Positions 10,020-20,125 of a stretch of 64,000 nucleotides of DNA are shown one piece after another; within the stretch, counting starts at the first letter, position 1; the number at the start of each line of letters is the position of its first letter. Source of the stretch: Entoloma clypeatum (taxonomy: Eukaryota; Basidiomycota; Agaricomycetes; Agaricales; Entolomataceae). A model generated the notes under the pieces. That model worked only from the letters and a program-made list of their open reading frames with translations. It did not search any database and was not told the DNA's origin. Both the position numbers and the translations under genes were made by a program. The stretch spans positions 3,968,001 through 4,032,000 of the forward strand of contig OY751485.1 in NCBI GenBank assembly GCA_963565915.1, in the 5' to 3' direction.

Positions 10020-10262
10020 AATGGCCGCCACTCATGTCCAACGGCCCTCTCTTGTGCCCAACAGCCTCTCTTCCTGCCCAACTGCTTTCCCTCGTGCCCA
10101 ACAGCCTTTTTTCATGCCCAACAGCTCCCTCTCATCCCCAACACCCTTTGTTCATACCCAACGGCCCCCTCTGATGCCCAACAACCTCCCTCCATCCTGA
10201 ACAGCCCTCTCCAGTATCCAATGGCATCAACTCACATCCAATGCCCCCTCTGATGCCCAGAG
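10020..10262 (+). repeat. minisatellite, unit near 20-22 bp (gcccaacag/gcccaacgg type)
   Basis: About eleven imperfect units of the form 'ctctcgtgcccaacagcc' follow one another. The same unit recurs in either orientation at 38.88-39.72, 42.65-43.64, 54.28-54.6, 54.85-56.07 and 56.35-56.6 kb. Confidence 0.85.
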
Positions 10263-10263
10263 A

Positions 10264-10640
10264 ATGACTGTTTGAATCAGTTTCCAATGCTTCCATTAAG
10301 TTCTGTTTTCCAGAGGTCACCTTTAGCTCAGAATGCGAAGTTTTCCAAGTACATACTATGAGCCCATGACCGCCTCCCGCTTCCAAGGCTCTCCAGTTGT
10401 CATGCTGGAAAATCAAACTCATCCAGAGGAGGAGCCCCCAGCTAGACCTCTGTCTGAAAAAGAATCATGAGGGGATATAGCAGATGGCAGCACAATGGGG
10501 TGTTTTACCGAAATGAACAAGACAATACCTGGGGGTGGTCAATAGCAAGATTTTGAGACCAAAAGGCTTCTTAACTGGGCGACAGCTGACTGAGACATGA
10601 TGTAGGGCTGGGCAAAATTGGCAATCAGTGATGAAGATGA
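10264..10640 (-). pseudogene. unknown gene U, copy A (fragment)
   Basis: The minus strand carries a shorter, shifted copy of the gene at 23.93-24.91 kb. SLIFQHDNWRALEAGGGHG and CTWKTSHSELKVTSGKQN (10422-10270) match SLIFQHDNWSALKAGGGHG and CTWKPSHSELKVTSGKQN of copy B. The upstream part FITDCQFCPALHHV / LVHFGKTP (10640-10500) matches FITDRQFCRALRHV / LVHFGKTP. The copy ends at the minisatellite, so its 3' half is lost. It stands divergently next to a dioxygenase pseudogene, as in copy B. No known domain was recognised. Confidence 0.6.
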
Positions 10641-10809
10641 GGCAAAAGTCCCAGTCTGATTTTTGGCCAAAAAATTGATGAACTGCAGACTGGCAGTTCA
10701 CTTTTTTTTCTCAAAGTCTGAAAAGACTGGACTGGACTGGTAAAGACTGGTCTCCAGTTCATCAACTTTTTGATCCAAAAACCGGACTGGACTGAACTCT
10801 TGAACACTA
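10641..10809. mobile_element. short foldback MITE of the TAGTGTT family (copy 4)
   Basis: The right end reads ttgaacacta. The two arms (10641-10692 and 10745-10809) are inverted copies around ttgatgaactgcagactgg / ccagttcatcaactttttg. It replaces the sequence that joins gene U to the dioxygenase gene in copy B, so its insertion came with a deletion; no target duplication was found. Confidence 0.65.
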
Positions 10810-12290
10810 AGGAGAAGAATGTGCCTGTCTTCACCATCGCAGGTGTTTCCCTTGCAGAACTCAAAAGGAGGCCCAAGCCCTGCAAAAAAGACCAGAAAGC
10901 AGCTGGTAAGAAAATGGCAGCTATAGCTGAATGGCATGCAGATCCATTTTCCACAATTTTCCAGAATAAGGACGGCTATCGTTTGGCGGCAGTATTTGCC
11001 ACTTGATCTGGTAAACCTGGAGAACTGCTGAGGACCCAGAAAATCCACTGACCCCGTTAGAAGTGCTTGGAAGTGCTATTGGTGATATCCAATTCACCAA
11101 TGCTGCTGAGGAGCTGGAAAGCCTGCTGATGCCACTGGAAGATCTTCTGGGCTCTCCATTCCAAACAGAGGCCAATGGAAATAGCGCCAACCTATCCAAT
11201 TATGAATATGATGATGACATTGATAGAACTCCAAATGCAGAGTACAATGAGGAGAATTTAGAATTGACAAAATTACCGGTCTCAAAGGATAAAATTATGG
11301 TGAGTGATTCACCCTTTGATATAAGATTCCTAACGATTCACCTTCCTTATGAGACTATCTATACAATGGGGTCAAATGGTCATGCAGGAAGGACTGAAGC
11401 TGATCTGAGCAGGATCTAAGGAAGAAATTCAAGAGAATGGCTTTCCAGTATTTTATTTGCCCAAAATCTATTCAATTGTTCAGCATTGACCTTGAATCAG
11501 AAAAAGAATCAATTGAGCCTCCATGGATACACCCAGATGCTCCATGCTGTTCTACATCCTAAGGCTTCAAAAAGGGATGTGCGGCATCAGGATGGAAAAT
11601 TGGTCATTGATTTGAACATTGTCAAAGCTCGTGCTGGTCAGATCTTTCTTTGGTCTTCAGAATAAGAGTTCACAAAGAGCAGAATTATATCACAAAATGA
11701 AGGGTTTGAAAGAAGATGCTGCAAATTCTTCCATCCAACTTCCCAGTGCCTATGAGAAGTGTGGTGTAACCCACTTGGTGCACTTCTGGAACCCCCAAGG
11801 TTACAAGGTAGATCTTCAAATTTTCTTCCTTGAAATGAGAATAAAATGGCTTTCTGTTTAGAATGAGTTTGTACCTTCATCAGACTTCTTCCGGAATGCG
11901 CAGAGTGCTCAAGCTGTCAAATAGCAACTTGCCCCATGGCTCTTCATCTGGCCGTCCTATTCAAGAAGGCTTGGCCTGCTTATCATAAAAAGTACAAAAA
12001 GGCCTTTGACGCTGGAGTGTGGGAGAATTCAGATCCCGGACCTTTTCTGGGTAAAGCTATCATCTGGAAATTGCAAGTCCTACCATATGGGAATGGATTG
12101 GATGCGGGTCCCACAGCATGCTTTCCAGTAGGATGTTTTACTGGAGAGGAGCTGTATTTTCCGGATTTGGGATTGAAATTGAAGTGCGTTTTCCTCCTTA
12201 CCCTCCCAATTTCTCCCAGTCTGAGGTCTACCCAGATACAAACCAGGTGATATTGTCATCTTTATGGCTGGTGACCTGTTTCATGCTGTT
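10810..12290 (+). pseudogene. 2OG-Fe(II) dioxygenase (TET/JBP-like), copy A, truncated
   Basis: The copy is collinear with 26.37-27.89 kb. It has the VFTIAGVSLAEL stretch (10828), an acidic middle part (to 11419), then the oxygenase exons: LHLAVLFKKAWPAYHKKYKKA (11940-12005), GKAIIWKLQVLPYGNGLDAG, VGCFTGEELYFPDL, and after a 52-bp intron GDIVIFMAGDLFHAV. The sequence stops in this last motif at about 12290, where the DIRS-like relic begins. The metal-binding HxD site has become YGN, so two of the three ligand-motif positions are altered. Frameshifts and stops are frequent in 11420-11900. It keeps one intact splice donor (ttacaag|gtagat, 11800s) that is mutated in copy B. It is a dead copy. 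Confidence 0.6.
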
Positions 12291-12380
12291 ATAAAACCTT
12301 TACCCCACCTAATCACACCTCAGCACTGAATCAACCAGACATCATCATCATACACATAAACTCTGAATGCAGTCTTGGGA

Positions 12381-13093
12381 TGTTAAGTAGGTGAAAAGTC
12401 GGAGCTTCGTCGGAGTCCGCCGGGGGTCGGACGTAGGACTGAGACTGGAGCGGAACTCCGGAAATGCGGAGGAACAACGAAGGGGAGGGACGTGGCTTCA
12501 ACGTATGTGTTGCGCCGCCGTTTGTTGGATAAGGTGTCCCAATTTCAGGAGGTCGGAGGAGAGGTCGGAGGTGTGGAGGTCCTCGGAAAGATCTCGGTGA
12601 GAGACACATTGACGTGGAAATGGTCGGACGACGTCGGAGTTGTGACTCGGACACAGTACTGAGCTCGTCGAAGGGTAACGATGGAGGAAGAGCAGTAGAT
12701 GAGGATGTCGTCGGCGTATTGTACCACAGCAAGGATCTCTGGCATGAACGGGGAGTAGAGGAGTGAACTTTGTTGATATTCGAACTGAGGAACTACAGGT
12801 ATGGTACGAGCTTAAATACCTAAATGATATTACTTTACGGAGATGATCGGAGTAGGTCCGGAGTTGTGGCGTAAGTTGCCAGCGACTGTAACGAACATCG
12901 GAGATGTCGGTCAACGGACCATGCGGAAAAGGCGATGCATAAGTAAACGGGAATATGAATATGAAATGGATAAGGGCATGGAGTTATGAATATGAAATGC
13001 ACGATGGCAACGTGCGGAGACGCGGAGGTAACGGATGTCCGGAATGTCGGAGGACGATCGGAGTGGATCGGAGGTTCGGAGACGGATATAACA
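12381..13093 (-). repeat. G1 LTR (3' LTR in element orientation)
   Basis: Reads tgttaagtagg...ggatataaca on the plus strand. It is nearly identical to 17010-17722 and related to the LTRs of the nested element at 47602 and 49604. It contains the 66-codon frame with a QYADDILIYC string on the minus strand. Confidence 0.93.
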
Positions 13094-13212
13094 GTATTCC
13101 CCTCTTAGGTCTGACACCCATGGAAGACCGCGAGAAAATAAACAAGGTCATGTGGTCTCGGTTATTTAACGGAGATGAGCGGCCCAAGGGTTTTCTTCCA
13201 GTTACCACCAAC

Positions 13213-14089
13213 ATGCCCCAAGACTCAAACACACAACCCGCGTGCTCCAGCGCCAACCTCGACGACTCCGAAGAGGAGCTCCTGCGCCGTCTGGCGCAGA
13301 TACGCAAGGAGAAGGAGGAGGCCGAGGCCGAGAGGAGGGCGAGGGAGGCAGAGGCGAAGAAGAAGGCAGAGGCGGAGGCGAAGGCGGAGGCGGAGGCGGA
13401 GGCGAAGGCGGAGGCGGAGGCGGAGAGGAAAAGGGCGAAGAAGGCGGGGAAACAGAGGGCGGAGAGCGGAGCGGAGGACTCGGAGGTCCGGGGGGAGGCG
13501 TGTCAGGCCTGTGCGCAGGCGAAGGTGGAGTGCAAGTGGCCATTGTGAGTACCCGCTTTTTCATCTCTTTTTTCTTACTGACAATTTCCTTAGGCAGGGG
13601 AAGGGCACCGCATGCCAGCGGTGCAAGGACGGCAAACGGGTATGCCTGAAGGCCGGCGAGACGTGGGCGAAGCGGAAACGGGGAAGGACGGAGGAAGCCG
13701 TCGCGGAGGTTGCGGGCCCGAGCGGGGCGAAAGGCTGCTGTGGCGCAGGGGTCGCAGAGGAGCTCCGGGGGCTCCGGGAGGCTCTGGAGGAGAGAGAGGA
13801 GCAGTCGGCGAGGGTCGGTTGGGTGCTGCTCCGGCAGCTTCAAATTATGAACAACCACCTCGCCTACCGGAACTTCCTTCTGGAGGCGGCGGCTCCGGAG
13901 TCGGAGACGGAGGACGGAGAAGAGGAAGGAGGAGAGGAAGAGGACGAGGAAAAAGACGAGGGGGAGGACGAGGGGTTGGCGGACGGGGAGCTTGCGGAGC
14001 TGCAAGCGGAGAAACAGGAGGCGGAGGGAGAAACGGAGGATGAGTCGGAGGACAACGGTCCGCCGGCCAAGAAGGCCAAAACCCAGTAG
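13213..14089 (+). CDS. antisense Zn2Cys6-like, coiled-coil protein carried by the G1 retrotransposon
   Basis: Exon 1 is 13213-13544, intron 13545-13593 (49 bp, GTGAGT...TTAG), exon 2 13594-14089; joined they give 275 residues. Residues 20-85 are a Glu/Ala/Lys-rich coiled coil. Across the splice junction six cysteines (97, 100, 107, 118, 121, 128) show CX2CX6CX10CX2CX6C, the spacing of the fungal Zn2Cys6 binuclear cluster. A basic KRKRGR follows, then a leucine-rich segment, a long acidic region and a basic C-terminus (PAKKAKTQ). This suggests a nuclear DNA-binding protein. It is encoded opposite to gag-pol between the integrase end and the LTR, so its promoter would be in or near the LTR, and its 3' end converges on that of integrase 68 bp away. 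An upstream in-frame ATG at 13120 is an alternative start. Function inferred. Confidence 0.72.
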
Positions 14090-14156
14090 CCCCTCCCCCC
14101 TCTAATTTTTTTGTTATTATTTTCTTTATTTTGCAATATCAATGTCTTGCGCGGTT

Positions 14157-15490
14157 CTATAGGCATGATAAGGGGCCCGGTTTCTCCGGATACGCGGAGT
14201 GGAAGTCCGCGACTAAGTCTGTCGCATGTTCGAGTTCCGTGGCGGGTAGCCAGGACTGTTCCTCATCGGTTCCTTCATAGCCTAGCCAACGGACTAGGTA
14301 GAGCAGTTTGCAAGAACGCCAACGATCCAGTTTGGTGTCAAGGATTTCGGCGATTTCGTATTCCACTTCTCCTTCAACGTCAATCGGAGGAGGCGGAGTT
14401 ACTGTCCGGTTCGGAATGTCGTTCGGAACAGATGGCTCCAGCATGGAGATGTGGAAGACGGGGTGAACACCGCGTATGGTGTCCGGAAGTCGGAGGGTGT
14501 AAGAGTGTGTACCATTCCTGGCAAGGATGTCAAAGGGGCCAAGGTACTTTTCAGACAGCTTTTTGGAGGGTCGTGTAGTGCGGAAAAACTTAGCCTTCAC
14601 AAAAGCTTGCTGTCCTACTTCGAGCGGAGGGGGCGGAGCACACCGGAGATCGGCGGGGCCTTGATAACGTCGTTGAGCTTCTAGGATTGTAGATTTGAGT
14701 TCTTGGTGAAGCTCGTCCAGGTCGACGACGAATTGTCGGGCACGGGCGGATGCGAGGTCGCGCTCCGGATGGACGGAGAGGTTCGGATGATAACCTTTAT
14801 TGGCGAAGAAGGGCGAGATCCCGGTCGTAGCACTCGGAGCATTGTTGTACGCGAACTCCGCAAGCGGAAGTAGCTCGGACCAGTTGTCCTGCTGATAGTT
14901 GCAGAAGATGCGGAGATACTGTTCCAAGGTTTGGTTGGTACGTTCGGTTTGACCGTCGCCTTCAGGATGGTAGCCAGAGGTGAAGTGCAGAGTCATGTTG
15001 AGGGCTTTTCCAAGGGAGCGGAAAAAACGGGAGACGAACTCCGGGCCTCGGTCGGAGGTGACATGTTCCAGTACTCCGTGCTTGGAGAACACATGCAGGA
15101 TGAACAAGGTGGCTAGATCTTCGGAGGTGCAGTGGATCGTAGTCGGAACAAAAATGCTTTGTTTTGTCATTCGGTCAACAATAACAAGGATTGCGTCAAA
15201 ACCGCCGGAGGTCTCGATGAAGTCCATGGATATGGAGTTCCACGGAAGGTTCAGAACTGGGAGTTGCTTCAGCATACCATAGGGCTTGTGGCGTTGGGGT
15301 TTAGAGTGCATGCAAGTGGTGCAGGATTTGCAGTACTTTTTGACAAAGTCTCGAACACCAGGCCAAGTATAATCTCGTTGAATGAGACTAACTGTCTTGT
15401 TCTGTCCGGGGTGTCCGGAGAGAATATGGTCGTGCTTGTTGCGGAGGGTGCGGAGCCGGAGGTTATCGGAGTCGGGGACGTAAATGCTGT
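14157..15490 (-). CDS. G1 integrase with chromodomain
   Basis: The frame 15311-14157 (384 residues from its first Met) holds the integrase core: MDFIE (D30), SDRGPEF (D87) and the Glu of GQTERTN (E123), a D,D35,E triad. It continues through the GPY/F-type region (KLSEKYLGPFDI), HPVFHISMLEP, and a C-terminal chromodomain (YEIAEILDTKLDR, LYLVRWLGYEG, SWLPATELEH). Upstream to about 15490 the same strand encodes the N-terminal H2C2 zinc finger in the continuing frame (RLRTLRNKHDHILSGHPGQ ... CKSCTTC). Integrase inserts the cDNA, and the chromodomain would steer it to marked chromatin. The core is intact by eye; no RT precedes it. Confidence 0.9.
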
Positions 15491-15494
15491 AATG

Positions 15495-15822
15495 GCCATA
15501 TATTCACTGGAGGAAAAGTATACAGGGAGATCAACCGCCTGAGTAATGACGGAGTTGGATGTTCCGTCAAATAATTTAAGTTCAATCGGAGGTATGGAGG
15601 TGAAAGGGAGTTTATAGGATGAAGCATAACGGGAGTCAATAAAACAATGAGTAGAGCCAGAGTCCACAAGGGCGGCTATCGGAGAAGAATCGGAGATAAG
15701 CGGAGATGTAAGTCGGACACGGAGGGAATTGGGATCGGAAAGAGCGGAAGCGTTGAGTAGAGCGGTAGTACGGATGGGTTCAACGCAGTCCTCAGGCCGT
15801 ACAGAGTCCTGTGGACTGCCTG
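15495..15822 (-). CDS. G1 aspartic protease (pro), -1 frame relative to gag
   Basis: The frame begins at the gag stop in the -1 phase (KLAGSPQDSVRPEDC) and reaches the catalytic ALVDSGSTHCFIDSRYASS, where DSG is the retroviral-type protease active-site triplet. After about YFSSSEY it passes abruptly into the sequence just before the integrase zinc finger, so the C-terminal protease segment, RT and RNase H are missing. It would be made only by frameshifting at the slippery run 15826-15832. Confidence 0.75.
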
Positions 15823-15832
15823 CTAATTTTTT
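15823..15832 (-). promoter_or_regulatory. candidate -1 ribosomal frameshift site at the gag stop
   Basis: On the minus strand the gag frame ends ACA AAA AAT TAG. The heptamer A AAA AAT fits the X XXY YYZ slippery pattern, and the stop codon follows at once. A one-base backward slip gives AAA AAA TTA GCA and continues into the protease frame. A downstream pseudoknot was not evaluated. Confidence 0.55.
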
Positions 15833-16969
15833 GTTTCATCCGTGGTCTTGGCTTGGGCAGCGCGCGCCTTGGCCTTAGAGGCGGAGGACGAAGACTTCAG
15901 GCAATCTTTCGCGACGTGTCCAGCTTTGCCACAAAACATACAGAGGTTGTTGTCAAAACGGCGTTTGCGTTCCTCCGGAGTTAGCTTTCCGTCTTTTCCG
16001 AGTTTGTCGGAGATGTCAGACTTGGGAGTGGAGGAAGGCTTCGACTGTTTGCCCTGGTTCTGTGTCTGCGGTTTGGCTTTGGAGTTTTTATCGGAGTTTG
16101 TGGAGGGGGTTTTAGCTTCGGATTTGTCGGATTTGGATGCGGACTTGTCGGAGCAGGACTTCTCACGATGACGTTCCCAGTGGCGAGCATCAATAGTCTG
16201 TGCTAGCTCCCTAAGTGCTGGTAACGTGCTTGGCTTTGCTTGAGTCCCAAGGACATCTTTAATCTGCTCCGCCAACCCGGAGTAGTACCGGTGATGCAGG
16301 GCGGAGCTGTCCCAGTGCGTTTTGGCAGCAAGGCGTGTGAACTCGATATTATACTTGAGAATATGTTGATTTTCGCGCATTTTGAGATTGTCCAGAGAGT
16401 CGGCAGCATCCGCAACGGGGTCAATGACCCCGAATTCCATGCGGAGTGTGCGGAGGAATGCGGACCAATCCTTGTACCAGTCCGGGGGGTTATCCGGGTC
16501 CGGTTCGATGATGAAATGCTCGAAATAATCGAGAGCTGTGCCTCGGAGGAAAGAGATGGCGAGAGTGATTTTGGCAGAGTCATCGTCATACTCAGAGTTG
16601 TCGCGGAAGAACAATGTGCATTGGAGGATGAACTGGTTCAGTTTCCGGGGATCGGAACCCCGGATCCTTAGCCTTTTTATGATGCTTGTGACCTTTGCTG
16701 CGTTTGAGTTCATTGGTCATTAAGAGGAAAGCATCCGCAAGGGCTTGTGGGCCGAAAATATTCTGAGGAGACGGGGGTGCGGATTCTATGGGGGAAGTGG
16801 GGATCGGAATATTATGCGGAGGTGTGATGGGCTGAAAACCCGGAGGTGTCGGAGTAGTGGGAGTTACGGGGGATAGTTCTGTTAAATGTTGTTCGACATT
16901 TTGTAGAACCTGTTGCCTAGAAGTGCCAGCTTCTGCGGCTTTTGCTGTCTTGGTGTTTCGGAGTGCCAT
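15823..16969 (-). CDS. G1 Gag with CCHC zinc knuckle (one frameshift)
   Basis: It starts MALRNTKTAKAAEAG at 16969. The first frame runs to 16592 and the second from about 16680 to 15823, so a single-base shift lies near 16650-16680, between KKAKDPGF and DPRKLNQF. The body contains the retrotransposon gag domain (ISFLRGTALDYFEHF, WSAFLRTLRMEFG, then KYNIEFTRLAAKTHW). It ends with the CCHC knuckle CMFCGKAGHVAKDC after a Lys/Ser-rich linker. Gag packages the RNA and forms particles. The leader and the first ten residues are also present in the non-autonomous relative at 48406. The shift could be a real mutation or a sequencing error. Confidence 0.85.
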
Positions 16970-17009
16970 GACTAGCAGGAATCCAAAAACGGTTTGAGTT
17001 TGAATATAC

Positions 17010-17722
17010 TGTTAAGTAGGTGAAAAGTCGGAGCTTCGTCGGAGTCCGCCGGGGGTCGGACGTAGGACTGAGACCGGAGCGGAACTCCGGAAATGCGGAG
17101 GAACAACGAAGGGGAGGGACGTGGCTTCAACGTATGTGTTGCGCCGCCGTTTGTTGGATAAGGTGTCCCAATTTCAGGAGGTCGGAGGAGAGGTCGGAGG
17201 TGTGGAGGTCCTCGGAAAGATCTCGGTGAGAGACACATTGACGTGGAAATGGTCGGACGACGTCGGAGTTGTGACTCGGACACAGTACTGAGCTTGTCGA
17301 AGGGTAACGATGGAGGAAGAGCAGTAGATGAGGATGTCGTCGGCGTATTGTACCACAGCGAGGATCTCTGGCATGAACGGGGAGTAGAGGAGTGAACTTT
17401 GTTGATATTCGAACTGAGGAACTACAGGTATGGTACGAGCTTAAATACCTAAATGATATTACTTTACGGAGATGGTCGGAGTAGGTCCGGAGTTGTGGCG
17501 TAAGTTGCCAGCGACTGTAACGAACATCGGAGATGTCGGTCAACGGACCATGCGGAAAAGGCGATGCATAAGTAAACGGGAATATGAATATGAAATGGAT
17601 AAGGGCATGGAGTTATGAATATGAAATGCACGATGGCAACGTGCGGAGACGCGGAGGTAACGGATGTCCGGAATGTCGGAGGACGATCGGAGTGGATCGG
17701 AGGTTCGGAGACGGATATAACA
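17010..17722 (-). repeat. G1 LTR (5' LTR in element orientation)
   Basis: This 713-bp copy matches 12381-13093 except for about four substitutions (for example gagaccgg/gagactgg, gagcttg/gagctcg). It ends ggatataaca and is followed by the tggga target duplicate. Confidence 0.93.
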
Positions 17723-19800
17723 TGGGAGATATACAGGTCCTTTTTCATGATCACATCTCAAAACCTTAATTGGACCTTTCTGCTCCTCCCCACTAGGCCT
17801 CACTGAAAAAGCTGGCTCCCCAGGTGAATTCCGAATGGTTCAAGACTTCTCCTACCCCAGAAATTCTACTACAATGTTTTCCGTAAACTCAGAAATCAAT
17901 ATGGAAGAATTCCAATGCAATTGGGGCACTTTCCACCAAATTGTTGAGATCGTTATTGATGCCCCACCACTCTCTGAAGCTGCCACACTCGACATAGAGA
18001 TGCCATGCTTACAATTCTCCATGCTCGAAACATGTCACCTGTCAAAAACTGGGTTGACAACTTCATATTGTTCCACTTTCCCAACACCAAGACACCATTT
18101 GGAGCTCTGAAATTCTCTTACCAACTCGAAGACATATACAACCTTGGTGACAAACTAGGATGCCCATGGAAATGCTCCAAAACACGACCCTTTGCCAAAA
18201 ACTTTCAATACCTAGGTTTTGGCTGGAACCTCAATACAAAGACAGTCACCCTTCCAGACTAAAAAAAAAAGATACCTCAACAAGCTCCTCCCCTGGCTCA
18301 ATGGGAAGCAAGTTGACCAACAAGAGGCAGAGAGCCTGCATGGAATACTAAACCACTGCTCCCTAGTCATTTCAATGGGATGCAGCTATCTCACTCACCT
18401 GTTGAAATTTGCTGCCTCATGGCACTTCCTCAACTCGCCTTGCATTCAGAAACACCCCCCGGAACCCCTCATACATGACCTTGTATGGTGGCAGAATGCC
18501 CTTGCCAACCCACATTCCCCCACATGCCTCTCTCGCCCACCACCAATTTCGAACATCCAGCTCGTTGTCAACGCATCCACATCCTTTGGCATCGGCACTG
18601 TTATCAAAAATGAATGGGATGCTTGGAAACTCAAAGAAGGATGGAACAGAGATGTAATATCCATATACCCATATGCTCAGACAACAAAGGAGTCATCATG
18701 TCAATAGCAGCCGGACGATCTCGAAACCACACCGTAAATTCTGAAATATGCCATATTTTCTTGCTAATGCAAACTCACGCAATTTGGACTTTGATTACTT
18801 ACATAGAATCAATTAATAACCTCACTAACGCCCCATCATAGAGTCTACCACCAGCACATATAACTCAATCTCCAACCACCACACCTATACCAGACTATCT
18901 CTCACATTACCTTACATATATACCCCACACCCTCACATAAAAATTACACCATGTTCGACCCAACATACTCCTGTGGGGGTTTACTCTCCAGCCACCACTC
19001 AATTCCAACACTGCCACATCCCACATTGTCACGCCTCCTGGAGAAAAAGTGAACCAGACATAACACACCGACTCATACACAATCTTTCACCCATTCTCAT
19101 TCACTTTTGCTCACCACACCACCACCAACCTTCAGAATGCCCTCCAGAATGGGTGGGCAAATCCCACCTTGAAATCCTACTCACATCAAGCTCCTTTATG
19201 ACAAACTGAACCCTGAATCACACCTCGATGCCGCAGTCCTAGCTTGTGCAACCACCGCTTTCTGGGGCCAGTGCAGATTAGGTGAACTCCTTCCCAATTC
19301 AAACTGGTCCCCCATTATGAACATCCCAACATGCTCCAACCTGCATTGCTCACACAAACAAACCCACCTCCATATACTCACACTTTCCCACACAAAAACA
19401 TTCATCAGTGACCAGAACATTGTTCTCACTCCACAACCTGACTGCACAAGCCATCCACACACTTGAGAAACACCTCCGCTGAAACAAATTGCCCCACAAC
19501 TCCTCGCTATTCTCCTTCCAAACTAGGTGAGGCACCAGCCACCTCACAAAGGACACCTTCATGCAGCGCTGTAACAAAATATGGCACAAAGCAGGCTATC
19601 CACGTGTCACAGGCCACTCCTTCTGCATTGGTGAAACCACTGAATTGTTACTCACAGGGATACCTCCGGACATAGTCAAAAAAGCAGGATGCTGGTCCTC
19701 CAACGCTTTCCTCCATTACTGGCACTCAACTGAAGATATTATTGGCATCCACACCACCCACCACACCCTAGACTCTGACTATCAACAACCTCATAAATGA
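17723..19800 (+). pseudogene. DIRS-like (tyrosine-recombinase) retroelement relic
   Basis: The plus strand carries a degraded RT of the DIRS type: GLTEKAGSPGEFRMVQDFSY (17800), ILHARNMSPVKNWVDNFIL (18010-18065), KTRPFAKNFQYLGF (18178). An RNase H-like part follows (LVVNASTSFGIGTVIKNEW, 18550; SDNKGVIMSIAAGRSRNH, 18680). Next is the catalytic end of a tyrosine recombinase: LDAAVLACATTAFWGQCRLG (19226), then GHSFCIGETTELLLTGIPPD and KKAGCWSSNAFLHYW (19610-19730). In the family the recombinase motif is GHSFRIGG...; here the catalytic Arg is Cys. Stops and shifts make it dead. Its left part lies at about 12290-12380 (NQPD...LGMG), separated by the G1 insertion; the tggga duplication joins the halves. 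Confidence 0.75.
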
Positions 19801-19984
19801 CAACAAACTAACCCACAGTAACCAGAACTGCATCTTGGGGAGTTGTCGCCATCGTCTCCATCTGGCAATTCCCTTCTGGGGCGATCACCGTCTCTGCTGC
19901 CACTCCATGCTCATGAGCACTCCCATGTCCCATCCCCATCTATCAATACATCCTGCTACTCCTACCCCGCTATTTCTGCATAGT

Positions 19985-20125
19985 GAACACCTCAAGAAGC
20001 AATTTCTGACCATGAGAGCCATTTGGCAATTTATAAAAAGGAGAGCAGTTTGGCAATTTATAAAAATGAGAACCATTTGGCAATTTCAGAATATGGGAGC
20101 CCTTGGGCAATTCAGAAAATAAACT
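19985..20125 (+). repeat. 27-bp tandem repeat (gagagccatttggcaattt type)
   Basis: About four to five imperfect units of 'atgagagccatttggcaatt', with period near 27 bp, lead into the duplicated unknown block. The counterpart is at 30703-30840. When translated at the second site the units give repeated nonapeptides such as ESHLAISEY. Confidence 0.75.

Larger units (their letters stand above)
12381..17722 (-). mobile_element. Ty3/gypsy LTR retrotransposon lacking RT/RNase H (family G1)
   Basis: Two 713-bp LTRs (12381-13093 and 17010-17722) differ at about four positions that I can see. They are flanked by an exact 5-bp duplication tggga (12376-12380, 17723-17727), so insertion was recent. On the minus strand the order is gag (16969-15823), protease (about 15800-15500), integrase with chromodomain (about 15490-14157). 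The segment that should encode RT and RNase H is absent: the protease runs directly into the integrase zinc-finger region. A polypurine tract (aagaggggaat, minus strand) precedes LTR1. An antisense gene occupies 13213-14089. The element cannot copy itself and must have been mobilised in trans. It is inserted in a DIRS-like relic. Confidence 0.92.

Noticed and set aside
12498..12914. 138-157-residue frames in G1-type LTRs (also 17.1, 47.8 and 49.8 kb)
   Set aside because: Two frames are equally open in all copies, so openness only reflects the recent common origin and composition of the LTR.
13202..14005. 267-residue minus-strand Pro/Ser-rich frame
   Set aside because: Shadow of the GC-rich Zn-cluster gene; the plus strand has cysteine spacing and an in-phase intron.
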